A stretch of 64,000 nucleotides of DNA from Corallium rubrum (GCA_964035015.1 OZ035998.1:12116143-12180142); one strand, 5' to 3'. Positions 35,832 through 47,405 are shown, numbered from the stretch's first letter. Made by a program: numbers and translations. The notes: generated from the letters alone by a model not told the origin.

Positions 35832-36004
35832 GGGTCATTCCAGAAAACATCCACACCTCCCCCACAGAGGAAATGTGAAGTTGACCTCCTCCCCCCTTCG
35901 GATGTCCTAGTACAATTTACTATTATCAGAAGTAGATTTACCCCCCTCCCGGATGGCACAAATTTCCTCTGTGGGGGAGGTATGGATCTTTTCTGGAATG
36001 ACCC
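35832..36004. mobile_element. MITE family D, second copy
   Basis: 173 bp, ends GGGTCATTCCAGAAAA and TTTTCTGGAATGACCC, AAT on both sides. It is close to the copy at 27791-27973 along its whole length, which suggests fairly recent activity. It is inserted at the inner edge of the TTTCACATG array. Confidence 0.88.
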
Positions 36005-36690
36005 AATTTTACATACTTGAGGAAAGAATTAAACAGGTTTTCCCATGCGACCACAAAAAAAATTTCCCAAGTCGTTACTGGAATAAGCGCAAGCAGAAAA
36101 CTTTAACAAAATAACTAGACAATAGTTTATTCTCATAAAGCACAGAGGGCAGATAGATATATTCCATCCATATTTTCAATTACAATTTTTTTGTATATAC
36201 TGTATAAATAGCACTGTTAAACTAATTTAGTAACTAAACACAAAAAGTAAACTTTTCAGGCCAGGCAAGGCATGAAAAATTTAAAAAAGGTTTTTTGAGT
36301 TCGGTTAATACCCCTGTATGTGCATCACACAACAAAATCTAGCGCCGAGCAATTAAGTAGACTATATACAAAATCAGGCCGTTGTCTGATTCTAGTATAA
36401 ATGTGAGAGTTCTAAAAAAATAAATGCCCACAAGTTGTTTGAAACTCCTTTACTTCATCGTTTTAGGCTTTTAGCAATAAATTTTGTTCGCCATATATTT
36501 TTTCAAACATACCCATGATGCCATGCCCGACTGGAAGCTAGCGCCAGCGTTGCATTGCGGGATAGCGTCGTTTGGATAGCGTTGGTTCGTGGTCGTGATG
36601 GTTTGTGTAAATTCTTGGCGAGTGGGCATCAAATTAACTATTTTAAAGTATTCACCAGCATTTTAAATTGTTTGTAAGTCAGCTGGATAA

Positions 36691-37869
36691 GTTAATCCCC
36701 GAGCCCGGGCGTAGGGCCGAAGGCCCGGAGCCCGGGTGAGGGTGCTAACCTCGACGTGCGTGGAGTCCACTTTACACGCGAGATGAAAAGCCAAAAGCAA
36801 TTCTGAAACCTGTTTGTATATATATCTATATATATGTTATCAAATCCACAACATGCGCAGTTCGAATAGCAGGGTACTGGTAACTAACCTGTTAAATTAT
36901 TCAAATTATTTAAATTTACGTCAGCAAATATATAATTTATAAGTTCGGTTGGATTACAAAATAGTTTTTCAACGATCATGACGAAAGAAATCTTTGCCAG
37001 AAAAAATGCTTTCAGCTAAAATGCTAAAATATACATTAATATTACTATGGAAAAAGACCAAAGAAAGAAGACTAACAAGAGATGTGGCAGCGAGAAAAAG
37101 TCAACAATACCACTGGAAAGAGCCTAAAAATTAATACGAAAAAGACCGAAAACCATGCCGACTGAAATGTAAAACTGAAAGAAGAAGGATGTGTCCTGAA
37201 ACTGTTCAAAGCCGGTAAGGAATTTTGCTCTGGTGTATTCTACATAACTCGAGAGGAAGAAATTTTGAAACAAACAGCTTTTTAGATCATGAAGAGAACT
37301 AAATGATGCCTCGTCATATTTAATTTAAGTTATGTGTCAACAACGAAAAAAAGTAAGAAACCGCGAACGTGAAAAACAATCCGAAAAGACGACTGAATTG
37401 CTAGTGTTTGTCGTGACAAAAGCAGAAGAAAGTTTAACGGTAGGAGATTCGTATTACTATTTACCAGTTTAGCTGAGTTAAATCGGAAGAAATCTTGAAA
37501 ATGAAAATTAATATAAATAATATTTTGTCTAGAATTGTCTTTGAACGCTAGGACGTTGACATTGTGTCTTTTCTTGGCCATTGTTTATATATTATATATT
37601 TTTGAATGAAAATTTGTCATTTGCTTCATCTCGTTGTTTTTTTGTTTGTTTTTTTAATATTGACTTTGCATGTTCTTTCGGTGTGTCAATACATGATTAC
37701 AGATGAACCTTGCTAACTAATTTTCTGGGATGTTTTCTGATCTGTGTGCCATTTTAACAATACAACAAAAAACAGAAATTAGGGGGGGGGGGGGGGGGGG
37801 GGGGTTAGGGGGGTTAAAAAATGCATATAAAGCGGGCGAGGGGTTGTTGCGTTCATGTATTTCTAGTAA
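36691..37869. repeat. first copy of a diverged 3-kb tandem duplication
   Basis: Starts with a GC-rich block (CCCCGAGCCCGGGCGTAGGG, GGCCGAAGGCCCGGAGCCCG, GTGGAGTCCACTTTACACGC) and ends with AAAGCGGGCGAGGGGTTGTT, GCGTTCATGTATTTCTAGTA. The second copy lies at 39704-40829 at a spacing of about 2.96-3.01 kb. Middle parts match only in places (TTTAACGGTAGGAGATTCGT against AACGGTAGGGGATTTGT). Confidence 0.7.
37782..37818 (+). repeat. poly-G tract followed by TTAGGGGGGTTA
   Basis: 23 consecutive G, then TTAGGGGGGTTA. G-quadruplex formation is plausible. Runs of G or C this long are also places where assemblies err. Confidence 0.85.
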
Positions 37870-38089
37870 TCAGTTATTTTCACCCGAAAGTGAAGTGGAC
37901 CGTGTTTGGATTCGAAGACTTGCCACTGATGCGAAGTTAACAGACAACAATCAACATGGATGATGGATATACTCATAGTGATATATACTGTATTGTTATA
38001 TACCAAAGACTTTCGTTTGCCAAAGATGAAACCCTATTGGTCAAATCATGGTCACGTGTTGTTCAACAAACTCAACCGAGGGAAACATT

Positions 38090-38130
38090 GCACTGTTTCC
38101 CTCTGACGTCACAACGAAGAGGGAAACAGT
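38090..38130. repeat. short hairpin
   Basis: ATTGCACTGTTTCCCTCTGA and GAGGGAAACAGTGCAAT pair around a CGTCACAACG-type loop. Confidence 0.75.
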
Positions 38131-38472
38131 GCAATATCATGCGTTGTTCACGTGAATACACAATGATTATTGCATCAGATCAAGAACTTTGGACTTTTCG
38201 GAACATTTTGAAAACAAGAGCTGTTTCGAGCTTGTTTGGTACGAAATAGTCCATTTTCCAAAGGAAAAAAATATCTATACATCTCTTCAAAGACGGTCTG
38301 AAGAAAACCTGGATAAATTTACAGCTGTTCTTTGTACTTGTTGAGTCTGGTGTATTTGTTTAGTTGAATTGAAATTACGAAGACAAAGTCACAGTATATA
38401 TTTTGGTAAGTCTTTTTGCCTTTTGTAAGTTTCGAGTCAACTTGGTATTTTGTGTTTTAAAAGTCTTTGGTA

Positions 38473-38625
38473 TATAACAAAACGCTTGTTGACTTTTGCC
38501 TCGAGAAACATCGAGTTTTACGGTCCCTCAGGCTTCAATGTCACCCTCGGGCTAAAGCCCTCGGGTGACATTGAAGCCTTCGGGTCCGTAAAACTCGATG
38601 TTTCCCTCGGCGCCAGTCAACAAGT
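38473..38625. repeat. long near-perfect inverted repeat
   Basis: The outer arm ACGCTTGTTGACT pairs with AGTCAACAAGTG. The inner arm AACATCGAGTTTTACGGTCC, GGCTTCAATGTCACCCTCGG pairs with CCGAGGG-type GACATTGAAGCC, GGTCCGTAAAACTCGATG around CTAAAG. Arms of about 60 bases with very few mismatches suggest a young fold-back element. Confidence 0.85.
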
Positions 38626-39703
38626 GTATAATATATACACTGTATGGGGAAGACGAAAGCCTGTTCAACATCGACTGGTTTTTATCGACATGGACCTGGC
38701 GACAGGGCTGACTGTCCGATATTAAGAGGTATAAATCTTAATTTATTAACTTAGAACAAGTGTTATAATTCTGCTGTTTTCTTAATAAACCTAAATTTGT
38801 TGACTCAGTCACTCCTTACCTAATGACCTGGTCAGTAGTCACCCTCATTTGGAACCAAATATGTTGTTAAACACGGAGCGACTGCATAAGTACTGGCTGA
38901 GGTACTCAGCCAATCCCGCCCAAACGCATCTGATTGGTCCACACAGCTAAAATTACTTCCGGCCTTACAGAGGAACTTTGGCTAAGACTGAAGAGTGGAG
39001 CTTTTGTGAGACTTGTTTACTGTTTTTAAATTAAACTTGCCGCTTTCCAAACGTCGAATTTGTCTTTTTCAAGTGTAACACATCATTTTGAGTAGAAAGA
39101 CTGAAAAATTACGCTTCCAATACGTCGAAACAAAACTAAGGTGAGGAAAAACCGTACGAAAAAGACCAAGCGTCTCACGGTCTCACCATTTTTCTTGTTG
39201 AATGCAGATGTCTGTATTCTTTGCTTATTCATTCATATCTTCCATCCTTGTAATTATAAGACCCTTTTATATACACCGAGAATGTTGATAATGAATATCT
39301 CCATGTAGATGTCTGAACATCATCACACTTTCCAACGACGACAACTTTGTTTTTGCACGACCGGCCGTACATGTTGTCTGGAAAGCCAGACAAATGACTA
39401 CTAAAAAGTTCTCAATTTGTGATATATTGACTTGCAAAGTTAATATAATAAACTATTTATTGTCTTCGTTTAAATGGTCTGTTTTAGTTAAATATCAAAG
39501 TATTGTCTTTTATGTGGAACTCTATTTTAAAAAACGGCGAAAGACAAAGCAGCTCAACGTGACCTTCAGACATCGTTTGAAAGCAAGGTCATAAATATTT
39601 TACAAATTATTTGACCAAACAAATTTAATCACTTCAGAATTGTTTTTATCTAAGACTCTTATGTTTCTCTTTACAATTTACCTGGTGTATTGAAAGGTAA
39701 AAA

Positions 39704-40829
39704 GGTTATCCCCGAGCCGGGCGACGGGCCGAAGGCCCGGAGCCCGGTGAGGGTGCTAATCTCGACACGCGTGGAGTCCATTTTACACGCGTGTAGAAAA
39801 AGGGAGGGAGCCGAAATCTGGGAAATAGTTTATTTTTATTTATTTATTTATATATATATATGTTTGGTACGGTGTCACGCGGTAAGAATAGTTGGACACT
39901 GGTGACTAGCGACAAGAAAACGAAAAATCTGTCAGTATTTTGCTTTCGTTTAACGAATTGGAGCCTGCTCTACTTAAATAATAAAAGAGAACAACGAAGA
40001 AAAGGATACAAACAGCCGGTTTAATATATGTTGGAGCGAAACCAGAAGTCCTGAAGAAACCAAACGACGTATGGTAAACAAAACCTCGATCTGAATTGCA
40101 ATGTTTGTGGTCACTCAGTCGTCTCAAAATCATTCAAGTTTATATAAACGGTAGGGGATTTGTATTTTGTCCTTATGTCCTAAAACAATATACATGCAGC
40201 TTCACGTTTTCGTGCTCTCCCTTTGCTCGTCCAAATTAACCATCAGTCAGCTTAACTAAAACTAACTTAAAACACTATCTTAGGCTTATATCACGCTTAT
40301 ATTAACCGTGGTGGACGTGGGCTTTGTCGGTTTTCTTGTCTGTGATTCCAAATTTTCGACTGAAACGTTGTCTGTTTAATATTTCTTTTTGGAATCCGAT
40401 TCTACTGAATAGTTTTTATCTCAGACTCTATTATAAATGTAATTTTTGAGCTGTCAACTTTTAATTCTGCCTTTGCAAAATGTACATGCATAGAGAAGCC
40501 ATTTGAAGGCTTGCTAGAAATAATCCCTGTTGAAACCTCCTAAAAACAATATATTTTTTACAACCAGAATTTAATAATGAAGTCTAAGTTTTGCTTTGAT
40601 ATGTTCAACTTTCATTAAATGATTTAAATCAGTTTTGTCATCCTATCCATAAATTGTATAATTTAATATCCCAAGGATTTAATATCATTTGTTTTTATAT
40701 TTGTTTGTTTTTATATTGGCTGTATAATCAGGAGTGCTTTTTTTAATCAGGGGGTGGGTGGGTGGGGGGTGTTTCAAAAAAGCATGTAAAAGCGGGCGAG
40801 GGGTTGTTGCATTCATGTATTTCTAGTAA
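39704..40829. repeat. second copy of the diverged 3-kb tandem duplication
   Basis: GC block CCCCGAGCCGGGCGACGGGC, GGCCCGGAGCCCGGTGAGGG, GTGGAGTCCATTTTACACGC at the start and AAAGCGGGCGAGGGGTTGTT near the end, as in the copy at 36691. Confidence 0.7.
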
Positions 40830-41176
40830 ATAAAAGATAATTCTCAAAACTTCACCAGCTCACTGACTCGTTGTTGACTTGACTGTCGACATTTCAAACT
40901 GTCAGTGCGTAGCCGGGGGGGGGGGGGGGCTCCCTTTTATACGCTCGCTCCGTGTTTAACACGAAGATAAAGTTATAGGGTGAATGGGATATTCAGCCTG
41001 AAAATTTTACTTTCAGAATATAAATGACTATCCCTGATACTTGGGCACCTTTGTCATTTCAACCTGTGTTGGGGTTTCAAATGTGAAAATTTAAGAAACA
41101 ATGATTTATACAAATAATTCACTATTTACAAATAATGAGTTTAGTTGAGCTAAACAGTCTATGGACTGGAATAATT
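40830..41176. other. no gene; poly-G tract
   Basis: A run of 15 G lies near 40915. Nothing else is recognised. Confidence 0.5.
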
Positions 41177-41640
41177 GATGTGGAACAGTAAACTCAGATG
41201 GGGAGACTAATGGTATATGTGCTACTCTGAGTGATGAACCATACTTAGTGATAGAGGAAAACTCTATTCGACCAAGGCTTTCAGATTTAAACTGGCAACT
41301 TTAATTTATTAGTCTGACACTCCACTGACTGAGCTGACTGTACCTGTACTTGCTCAACTTGGGAACAGGTTGTGAGATGATGGCACTTATATTTAATATT
41401 TAAAATTCAAATCTGGTTTCTTCCATATTGAGAGACTTAACTCTTCATCTAGTTATGTTGTTGGAATAAATAGCTGTATTGTGGGACAGCAAACTCAGGT
41501 GGCAAATAATGATATTCAGTAGGTACTCCGAATGACGAACAATTACTGGGTAACTGGAGAAAAACTTTACTCAACTGTGGCTGGGATTTGAAGCTGTGGC
41601 CTTCAGTTTACTAAAGGATTATTTAGTAAATAATCCAGTG
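41177..41640 (-). repeat. two diverged copies of a tRNA-like SINE
   Basis: Segments 41180-41320 and 41480-41615 share GTGG(A)ACAG.AAACTCAG, GTACTCCGAATGACGAAC-type and AACTCTATTCGACC / AACTTTACTCAACTG boxes. On the minus strand the first has CAGCTCAGTCAGTGGAGTG (A-box-like) and CCAGTTTAAATCTG (B-box-like), suggesting a tRNA-derived head. Confidence 0.5.
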
Positions 41641-41876
41641 ATTGTTTATAAATAATTTCAGAATGATTTGATTAATAAGTAATCCAGATTTAAAGTTTAC
41701 TTCTAAATTTTTGGCTTCACCAATTTGATGTTCAGTTTAGTTTGTTTCTCTGAGTTGCGGGTGGAATGAGATGGGCTAGTGGGTAGAGTGGATTAATTAC
41801 TATATAATATATGGTTTATTCAAACAATACATGGATTAATTCTTTGAAAGTTTTCATGGCAATAATGTAATATAAA

Positions 41877-42002
41877 TAAGTTTTGTGGAAACACCACATA
41901 AAAGATTTCTTTGCTAAGCTTTGCTCTGATGAAGGCCTGAGTCAACAGGCCAAAAGTTTAGCAAAGAAATATTTTCTGTGGTGTTTCCACAAAACTTATT
42001 TA
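41877..42002. mobile_element. hairpin of Penelope-type terminal repeat sequence
   Basis: Arms AAGTTTTGTGGAAACACCAC and GTGGTGTTTCCACAAAACTT, then TTTCTTTGCTAA and TTTAGCAAAGAAA, enclose CTGATGA, GGCCTGagtcaaCAGGCC, AAAAG. This matches the module of the Penelope repeats, here closed into one hairpin. Confidence 0.7.
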
Positions 42003-42980
42003 TAATACATGGATTATTTATTAAGTAATCAAATTATCCTGATTTAATCATATTATATATAAACCATTCCTGGGTTATTTACTACATATTTAATGGTTAT
42101 TTTCATACTTGGAAATTATTTACAAACATTCCCATTTACAAACATTCCCTTATTTAATTGTTTGTTAAATAATCCATAAATTGTTTAGCTCATATAAATA
42201 CATTTCTAAATAATGAATTTAGATAAATAATGCTAAGCCAAAAATTAAGACATTATTGCATGCCAGTCATATGATCATTTTTTTAAATTTGGCACCCAAG
42301 TATTTCAACTTTGAAGCTCAGGTTTTCATTCAAGTAATTTTAAATTAAGCTTGAATCCTTGTACAATGATTTTTAACTTTAGCATATAGAATACTGTCTA
42401 AGATTTTAAATTATTACATTGTTGAGCACAAGGCTTTCCAATTACTGGTAGTAGTAATTCATTATGTCCACACACTTTGTATTGCAGGACTAATAATGAA
42501 AAGATTTCACCTGGTGATTGACAAAGAAATCCAGAACAATATCAAAGCAAAGTTGAATAACATTGAAAAATGCCATAAGTTGAAAAAAAGAATTAACTAT
42601 TGTAAATAGCTAGTTACTGTATTCCACTACTGCAATTTTTTTTGTTTGTAATTCTTCTGAATTTGTTTTGGGTTTTTTTCTTAATATGGGTCAACTAAGA
42701 ACATAGGCAGTTATTCGAAAAATGCAAATATTTATTAAAAGTCCCCACTAAGGTTTTAATTTTTGTGAAATAACTTTTTCAATGAGTTTTTACTAAATAA
42801 TTTAATGTAACCACAATAGTGATTTCTTATTGTAAATTTTAGTTGTACAATATTGTTAATTTTCAACTAGTAATAAAACCAGTTAACTTTTTTATACTAC
42901 TATACTTTTTAATGTTTATTCTCCATTGTAGGTACTATACTTTTACTCCCTGTCAGTTAAACAAGAAGTTGTTTAACTTG
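42003..42980. other. no gene recognised
   Basis: AT-rich interior of the large element. A series of ATTTACAAA/TTATTTA units is visible but not orderly. Confidence 0.45.
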
Positions 42981-43465
42981 TTTTGGTGTAAGTTTACTCT
43001 CCAAGTGTAAATTTACACCAAGATGGTGTCCACACAGCTGCCAGCTATTTCACACTCATACAGTGTAAAAGAACATGTTTTGGTGTAAGTTTACTCTCCA
43101 AGTGTAAATTTACACCAAGATGGTGTCCACACAGCTGCAAGCTAATTTACACTGTATTAGTGTAAAAGAACATGTTTTGGTGTAAGATTACTCTCCAAGT
43201 GTAAATTTACACCAAGATGGTGTCCACACAGCTGCCAGCTATTTCACACTCATACAGTGTAAAAGAACATGTTTTGGTGTAAGTTTACTCTCCAAGTGTA
43301 AATTTACACCAAGATGGTGTCCACACAGCTGCAAGCTAATTTACACTGTATTAGTGTAAAAGAACATGTTTTGGTGTAAGATTACTCTCCAAGTGTAAAT
43401 TCACACCAAGATGGTGTCCACACAGCTGCAAGCTATTTTACACCAATACAGTGTAAAGACACACT
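42981..43465. repeat. 97-bp satellite, five units with an alternating dimer pattern
   Basis: Units begin TTTTGGTGTAAG at 42981, 43078, 43175, 43272 and 43369, an exact 97-bp spacing. Units 1 and 3 share GCCAGCTATTTCACACTCAT; units 2 and 4 share GCAAGCTAATTTACACTGTA. The basic array is therefore a 194-bp dimer. Each unit contains the palindrome GTGTAAATTTACAC. Diverged GTGTAA/TTACAC copies continue to about 43680, ending TTTACAGTG before TA. Confidence 0.92.
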
Positions 43466-43724
43466 TCTAGTGTAATTTTACACGCTTGAAAGGTTAGATT
43501 ACACCAGTTTTTGGTGTAGTTTTACACCAACTTATAGTCCATTTACCCTTTCGGCAGTGTATGTAACATTACACCAGTTTTGGTGTTAGTTTACACCTTT
43601 TTGGTTTCCACACAGCTGCAAGAATTTACACCGATTTTGGTGTTGTGGCAACACTCCCAGATTTACAGTGTACTTGATTTCATGTGTACCTACAGTGTAT
43701 ATTTCTATGCTGAAATTAGTAATT

Positions 43725-43880
43725 TAATGTGATTTCACACATGTGATTTTGAAGCATGTTATATTTCCCATATGTTAAATTTCACATAGCTTCACATGTG
43801 CAATTTAACATGTGAAACATCACATGTTTCAAATCCACATGTGTGAAATTTAACATATGTGAAATCATGTGGAATTTTTG
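43725..43880. repeat. right subterminal array, TTTCACATGTG motifs
   Basis: CACATGTGCAATTTAACATG, TGAAACATCACATG and CATGTGTGAAATTTAACATA run up to the right inverted end. Same motif family as the left array at 35465-35830. Confidence 0.85.
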
Positions 43881-44756
43881 TAAGGGTAAGGCATAATTTG
43901 CATACACAATGTTTTGTTACACGAGAAATATTTTGTATAGGTAATCGCATGGGGCCGAGGAAAATTAGGATTTAATTTCACGAGTGTTTTCAAGTTTCTC
44001 ATTGATTAAAATCCGAAAATTTTGACCAGAGAACCCGCAACATCAGTGGCATTTGTCAAATGCTTGATTGGATGGATTTGAAAGAAGGGTTTCAATAATT
44101 GATCGTGCCGTCCCAATAAGAAATACTATTGTCAAAATTTTTCGGGATTATCAATAGTGTCCCTTGATGCGTTGAGATTGGCTTATCCATATGACTAATA
44201 ATTAACAGATTGACAATCTGTGTGATAGTAGTTGGTATACCAGTTTCAACTAGAGGTCTTTGCCCTCTCATTTTCCTCTCTCTCTGTGAGAAACGTCGGT
44301 ATGGAACCAAGGTAGTAAGAATTGCATTTGTAACCCCAAGTTACATACACAAACACTAGCGCTTCATTCCCAAGCACGTGTGATGATTTTGCATAATTTT
44401 CTGCTTGTCCTATCTCAATGCGCATTATTTGACGTCATTGATTTGAAATGAGTGCTGTATATCCGGTTTATACTGTTTCTCTCAGAGCCTGCAATGATTT
44501 TGACCCGCTGGTAGTGCCATACTAATTTTGTGCTTGATTTTACCAATATCGTGCTTTTTTTCTCGCGCTTAGTTTTTTTCTCGCGATCTGAATTCGATCT
44601 GAAGGATTGAAATCTGATCCTGACCCAAAACCTAATCACAACTCCGGAAAGGTGTGTGAAACTGGTCCGGGGTCTTTTTGCCGCTGCCTGGTCACCAGGA
44701 AAGAACGAGCGAGATATACACGAACCCAACACACGTGCAAAGTGCAAACTGCAAAA

Positions 44757-45614
44757 ATGTCGTCTTTGCAGAGTCAGTTGAAGAGACTTCGAATTCCCGA
44801 CAATACCTCTTTGGAAAGAGCTACTAAATACAAGAAAAGAACGTCATTTCTCTTTGACCCAAAGGAAGCTACTGATATTGACAATGAAACGGTGTTTGCC
44901 TTGGCTTTAAACGGTCTCGACGAACTAAAACTTGTGAATGTACACTTCGAAAATTTTGAAGCCTCACTCTTCAACGAGTCTTCAAAGCTTCTAGACCGCA
45001 GTCTACAAACCCAAGAAGTCAACGACAAGTTTGATACCGAAATAAAAGAATACCTGCAGTTCTTATCGCCGTATATTCTGCTGAAACCCGCTCACAAAAC
45101 ATTGGAATGGTTGATTCGTCGGTTTCAGGTCCATCTGTATAATGTGGATGATTTATTAGCATGTGTCTTTCCCTACCACCAGTCCAACGTCTTTGCTCGT
45201 GTTGTACAGTTATTAAATATTGCAAACACGAAGTGGTCTTGGCTAGATCGAGTAAAGAAGACAGGGAGTCCCTTACCTCGAAGCACAATCATTCAACATT
45301 GTGTTTCCAATCCAGGATTTTTCTCTTTTATTTCTGGTTTGGTTTTCAGTGCTGTCAAAACAAAGGCTGGTCAGAATATTGCTGCCCTTCATGTGTTTTC
45401 ATCATTCTATGTATCAACTATCATTGGAGTGCTCGAGAGTCTGGGTAAGGTATCGGAGGAAATTGTTAGTTCTTTGCTCACTCACATAATTCATGGCCTG
45501 AAGTCTCATGTGAGTGATCTACAAGCAGCTTCGTATATGATTATTGGTCAGTTGTCAACAAAATGCACATTGGAGTCTTCCATTGTTGAATCACTTCTCA
45601 AAACAATGTGTAAG
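44757..45614 (+). CDS. HEATR1: HEATR1 exon 1 (N-terminal UTP10 domain)
   Basis: 286 codons from the ATG at 44757 to the donor GTAAGT at 45615, phase 0. The open frame runs further upstream without a Met; the ATG chosen begins MSSLQSQLKRL, which aligns with the N terminus of animal HEATR1. Landmarks are TSFLFDPKEATDID at about residues 22-35, YILLKPAHKTLEWLIRRFQ at about 103-121, YNVDDLLACVFPYHQSN, and a C-terminal stretch HIIHGLKSHVSDLQAASYMI. This corresponds to the U3 snoRNA-associated N-terminal domain of the family. No intron interrupts this long first exon. Confidence 0.96.
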
Positions 45615-45679
45615 GTAAGTGTGGAGTTGTCATTAATTTAGTAAGTAGCATGCATATTTGAAGAAGTAATCAGCTGTAA

Positions 45680-45800
45680 TTAGCCTCCTCTGCAGGAAAC
45701 TCTCGGGTTGGGATCACTGGGGTTGAGTCAATCTCGTTCTCAGAGCCTGCATTCCTTCTGGTCACCCTGAGAGTTGCCTTTCAGAGACATTCATAGGGGG
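45680..45800. mobile_element. fragments of two Mutator-like MITE ends
   Basis: TAGCCTCCTCTGCAGG at about 45680 resembles the end of the 25491-25892 element. TCAATCTCGTTCTCAGAGCC at about 45727 resembles the end of the 21083-21290 element. Confidence 0.55.
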
Positions 45801-46285
45801 ACCCAGAAGTGTCCCTTCCCCCCAAATTTTTTTGAATTTTGGGTTAGTAAGGCCTAGTTAAAACATCGAACTTATCATGTGCCAAACTTAATGCATATTA
45901 AGTGTGACAAAGTTTGACATTGGTTTCAAACATTGAACCTAATGGTCGAACTTAATGCTAGGGGTGAGCATTTGTTGGTTTTGGTCAGCGGTGAACTAAG
46001 CGAATCATGCCGCTTATTGATTTGTGCCTCACAAGTAAAATGACGGTTAGGATAAAAGTGTTATTTGCATTCAGATCTAGATTCAGTAGATTGAAAATAC
46101 ATTAGAATGAAATTCCAATTAAGAATTCAACTGATGCTTGTTTAGCAAGTTTTTGGCTCACGTCATTTATAAACTAAGCAACTGATCAATTAAATCATAT
46201 AAGAATACAATGGCGTATCACGTTAATTTTATTAATTAGAAAACAAAATCAAAATGTTCTCCGAATAGGGCACGCCACGTGCTAT

Positions 46286-47405
46286 TTAATGGCTGTCCCT
46301 CCTGAGAAAAATAGTGCAATGTTTTGCAATCTCAATGGATTCTCTTGTTCTTCGCGTGAAGTATTGCTTGTCGCTGGCTAAGAGTGATGACTCTTCCCAC
46401 TTAACACGATGGTCATACTGCCAAGCGTGTTTGGCAACAGCAGACTTTTCTTGTTGCGCTTTTATGCAACATGTCTTGTGTTCCTTCAGGTGAGTTGAGA
46501 GATCCTTCCCGTTTCTCCGATGTATACCAAGCCACACTCGCAAGGAATGCGATACACTCCAGGCTTAGATAAGCTATCCACTTCATCTTTATGTGTGAAA
46601 AGTACCTTGAACAATTTGTGTTGACTACTGTGAAATACCTTCATACCAGCATGATTTAGAATCCTCTCAATCTTGTGAGATGCTGGTCCGATATACGGAA
46701 GAGAAACTGAAGGTGGTTCTTGCTGGGGCTGTGTATTTGGCTCTGGATGTACCGAAGGAGTCATAGAAGCTTGAATCATTTTCTCAGGAAAACCGTTGTT
46801 AGTTAAAACCAACTTAAGGTGATCTAATTCTTCCTGAAGATGTTCTTCATCACAAATTGTTCACGCTCGATGAACGAGAGTTTTGCACACAGATGATTTA
46901 ATACTTGGATGATGGAATGAAGTGTAGTTAAGGTATCTGTCAGTGTGTGTTGGTTTTCGATACACAGTATGACTTAAAGTCCCATCTGATTTAACGGAAA
47001 GCCAAACATCCAAGAATGGGATAGATTTGTCTTGATTTTGTAATTCCACAGTGAATTTGATTGAAGGATGTATGCTGTTAAGGTGGTCAAGAAAATTAGA
47101 CAAAGCATTCAAACCGTGTGACCAGGTACTTAGCGTATCATCAACATAACGTTTCCACATACCTGGTTTTAACGGGGCAGTTGCAAGAGCCTTCTTCTCA
47201 AATTCCTCCATGTATAGGTTAGCCATGATTGGAGACAAAGGGGAACCCATTGCTGCTCCAGTAGTTTGTTTGAAAAATCTGTTCCACCATTGAAAACAAG
47301 TTGAATTTAGGCACAGCGTTAACAGTCCATAGACCTGATCTGCAGAAAGATTCGTTCTTGTAGCGAGCGTTTGAATAGTGTTGTCAATTATCCAATCAGA
47401 AAGAA
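46286..47405 (-). pseudogene. Penelope-like retroelement: reverse transcriptase and GIY-YIG, frameshifted
   Basis: Minus strand, in HEATR1 intron 1. It starts near TIQTLATRTNLSADQVYGLL (about 47395), followed by FQWWNRFFKQTTGAAMGSPL, and the catalytic box KRYVDDTLSTW. Next come the Penelope-typical DKSIPFLDVWL and YRKPTHTDRYLNYTSFHH. A stop near 46861 breaks the frame; the next frame has the linker and the GIY-YIG start GVYRIPCECGLVYIGETGR. A further frameshift leads to the endonuclease end (LSTHLKEHKTCC, then SAVAKHAWQYDH). The 5' part is missing and the copy is dead, but residues are well preserved. Confidence 0.9.

Larger units (their letters stand above)
35447..43886. mobile_element. large inverted-end element with TTTCACATG subterminal arrays
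   Basis: Left end CCCTTACGAAAATTCCACAT and right end ATGTGGAATTTTTGTAAGGG are inverted repeats, with TA outside both (and TTA/TAA extending the palindrome). Subterminal regions 35465-35830 and about 43725-43880 are made of palindromic CACATGTGAAAT-type motifs. The 8.4-kb layout parallels the element at 24303-29842. No transposase is recognisable. The superfamily is unknown; the two ends could also belong to separate MITEs of one family that happen to face each other. Confidence 0.6.

Noticed and set aside
42981..43465. Regular 97-bp array considered as a CRISPR-like repeat
   Set aside because: Units are contiguous and similar over their whole length with no unique spacers; the genome is eukaryotic. 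It is a satellite.
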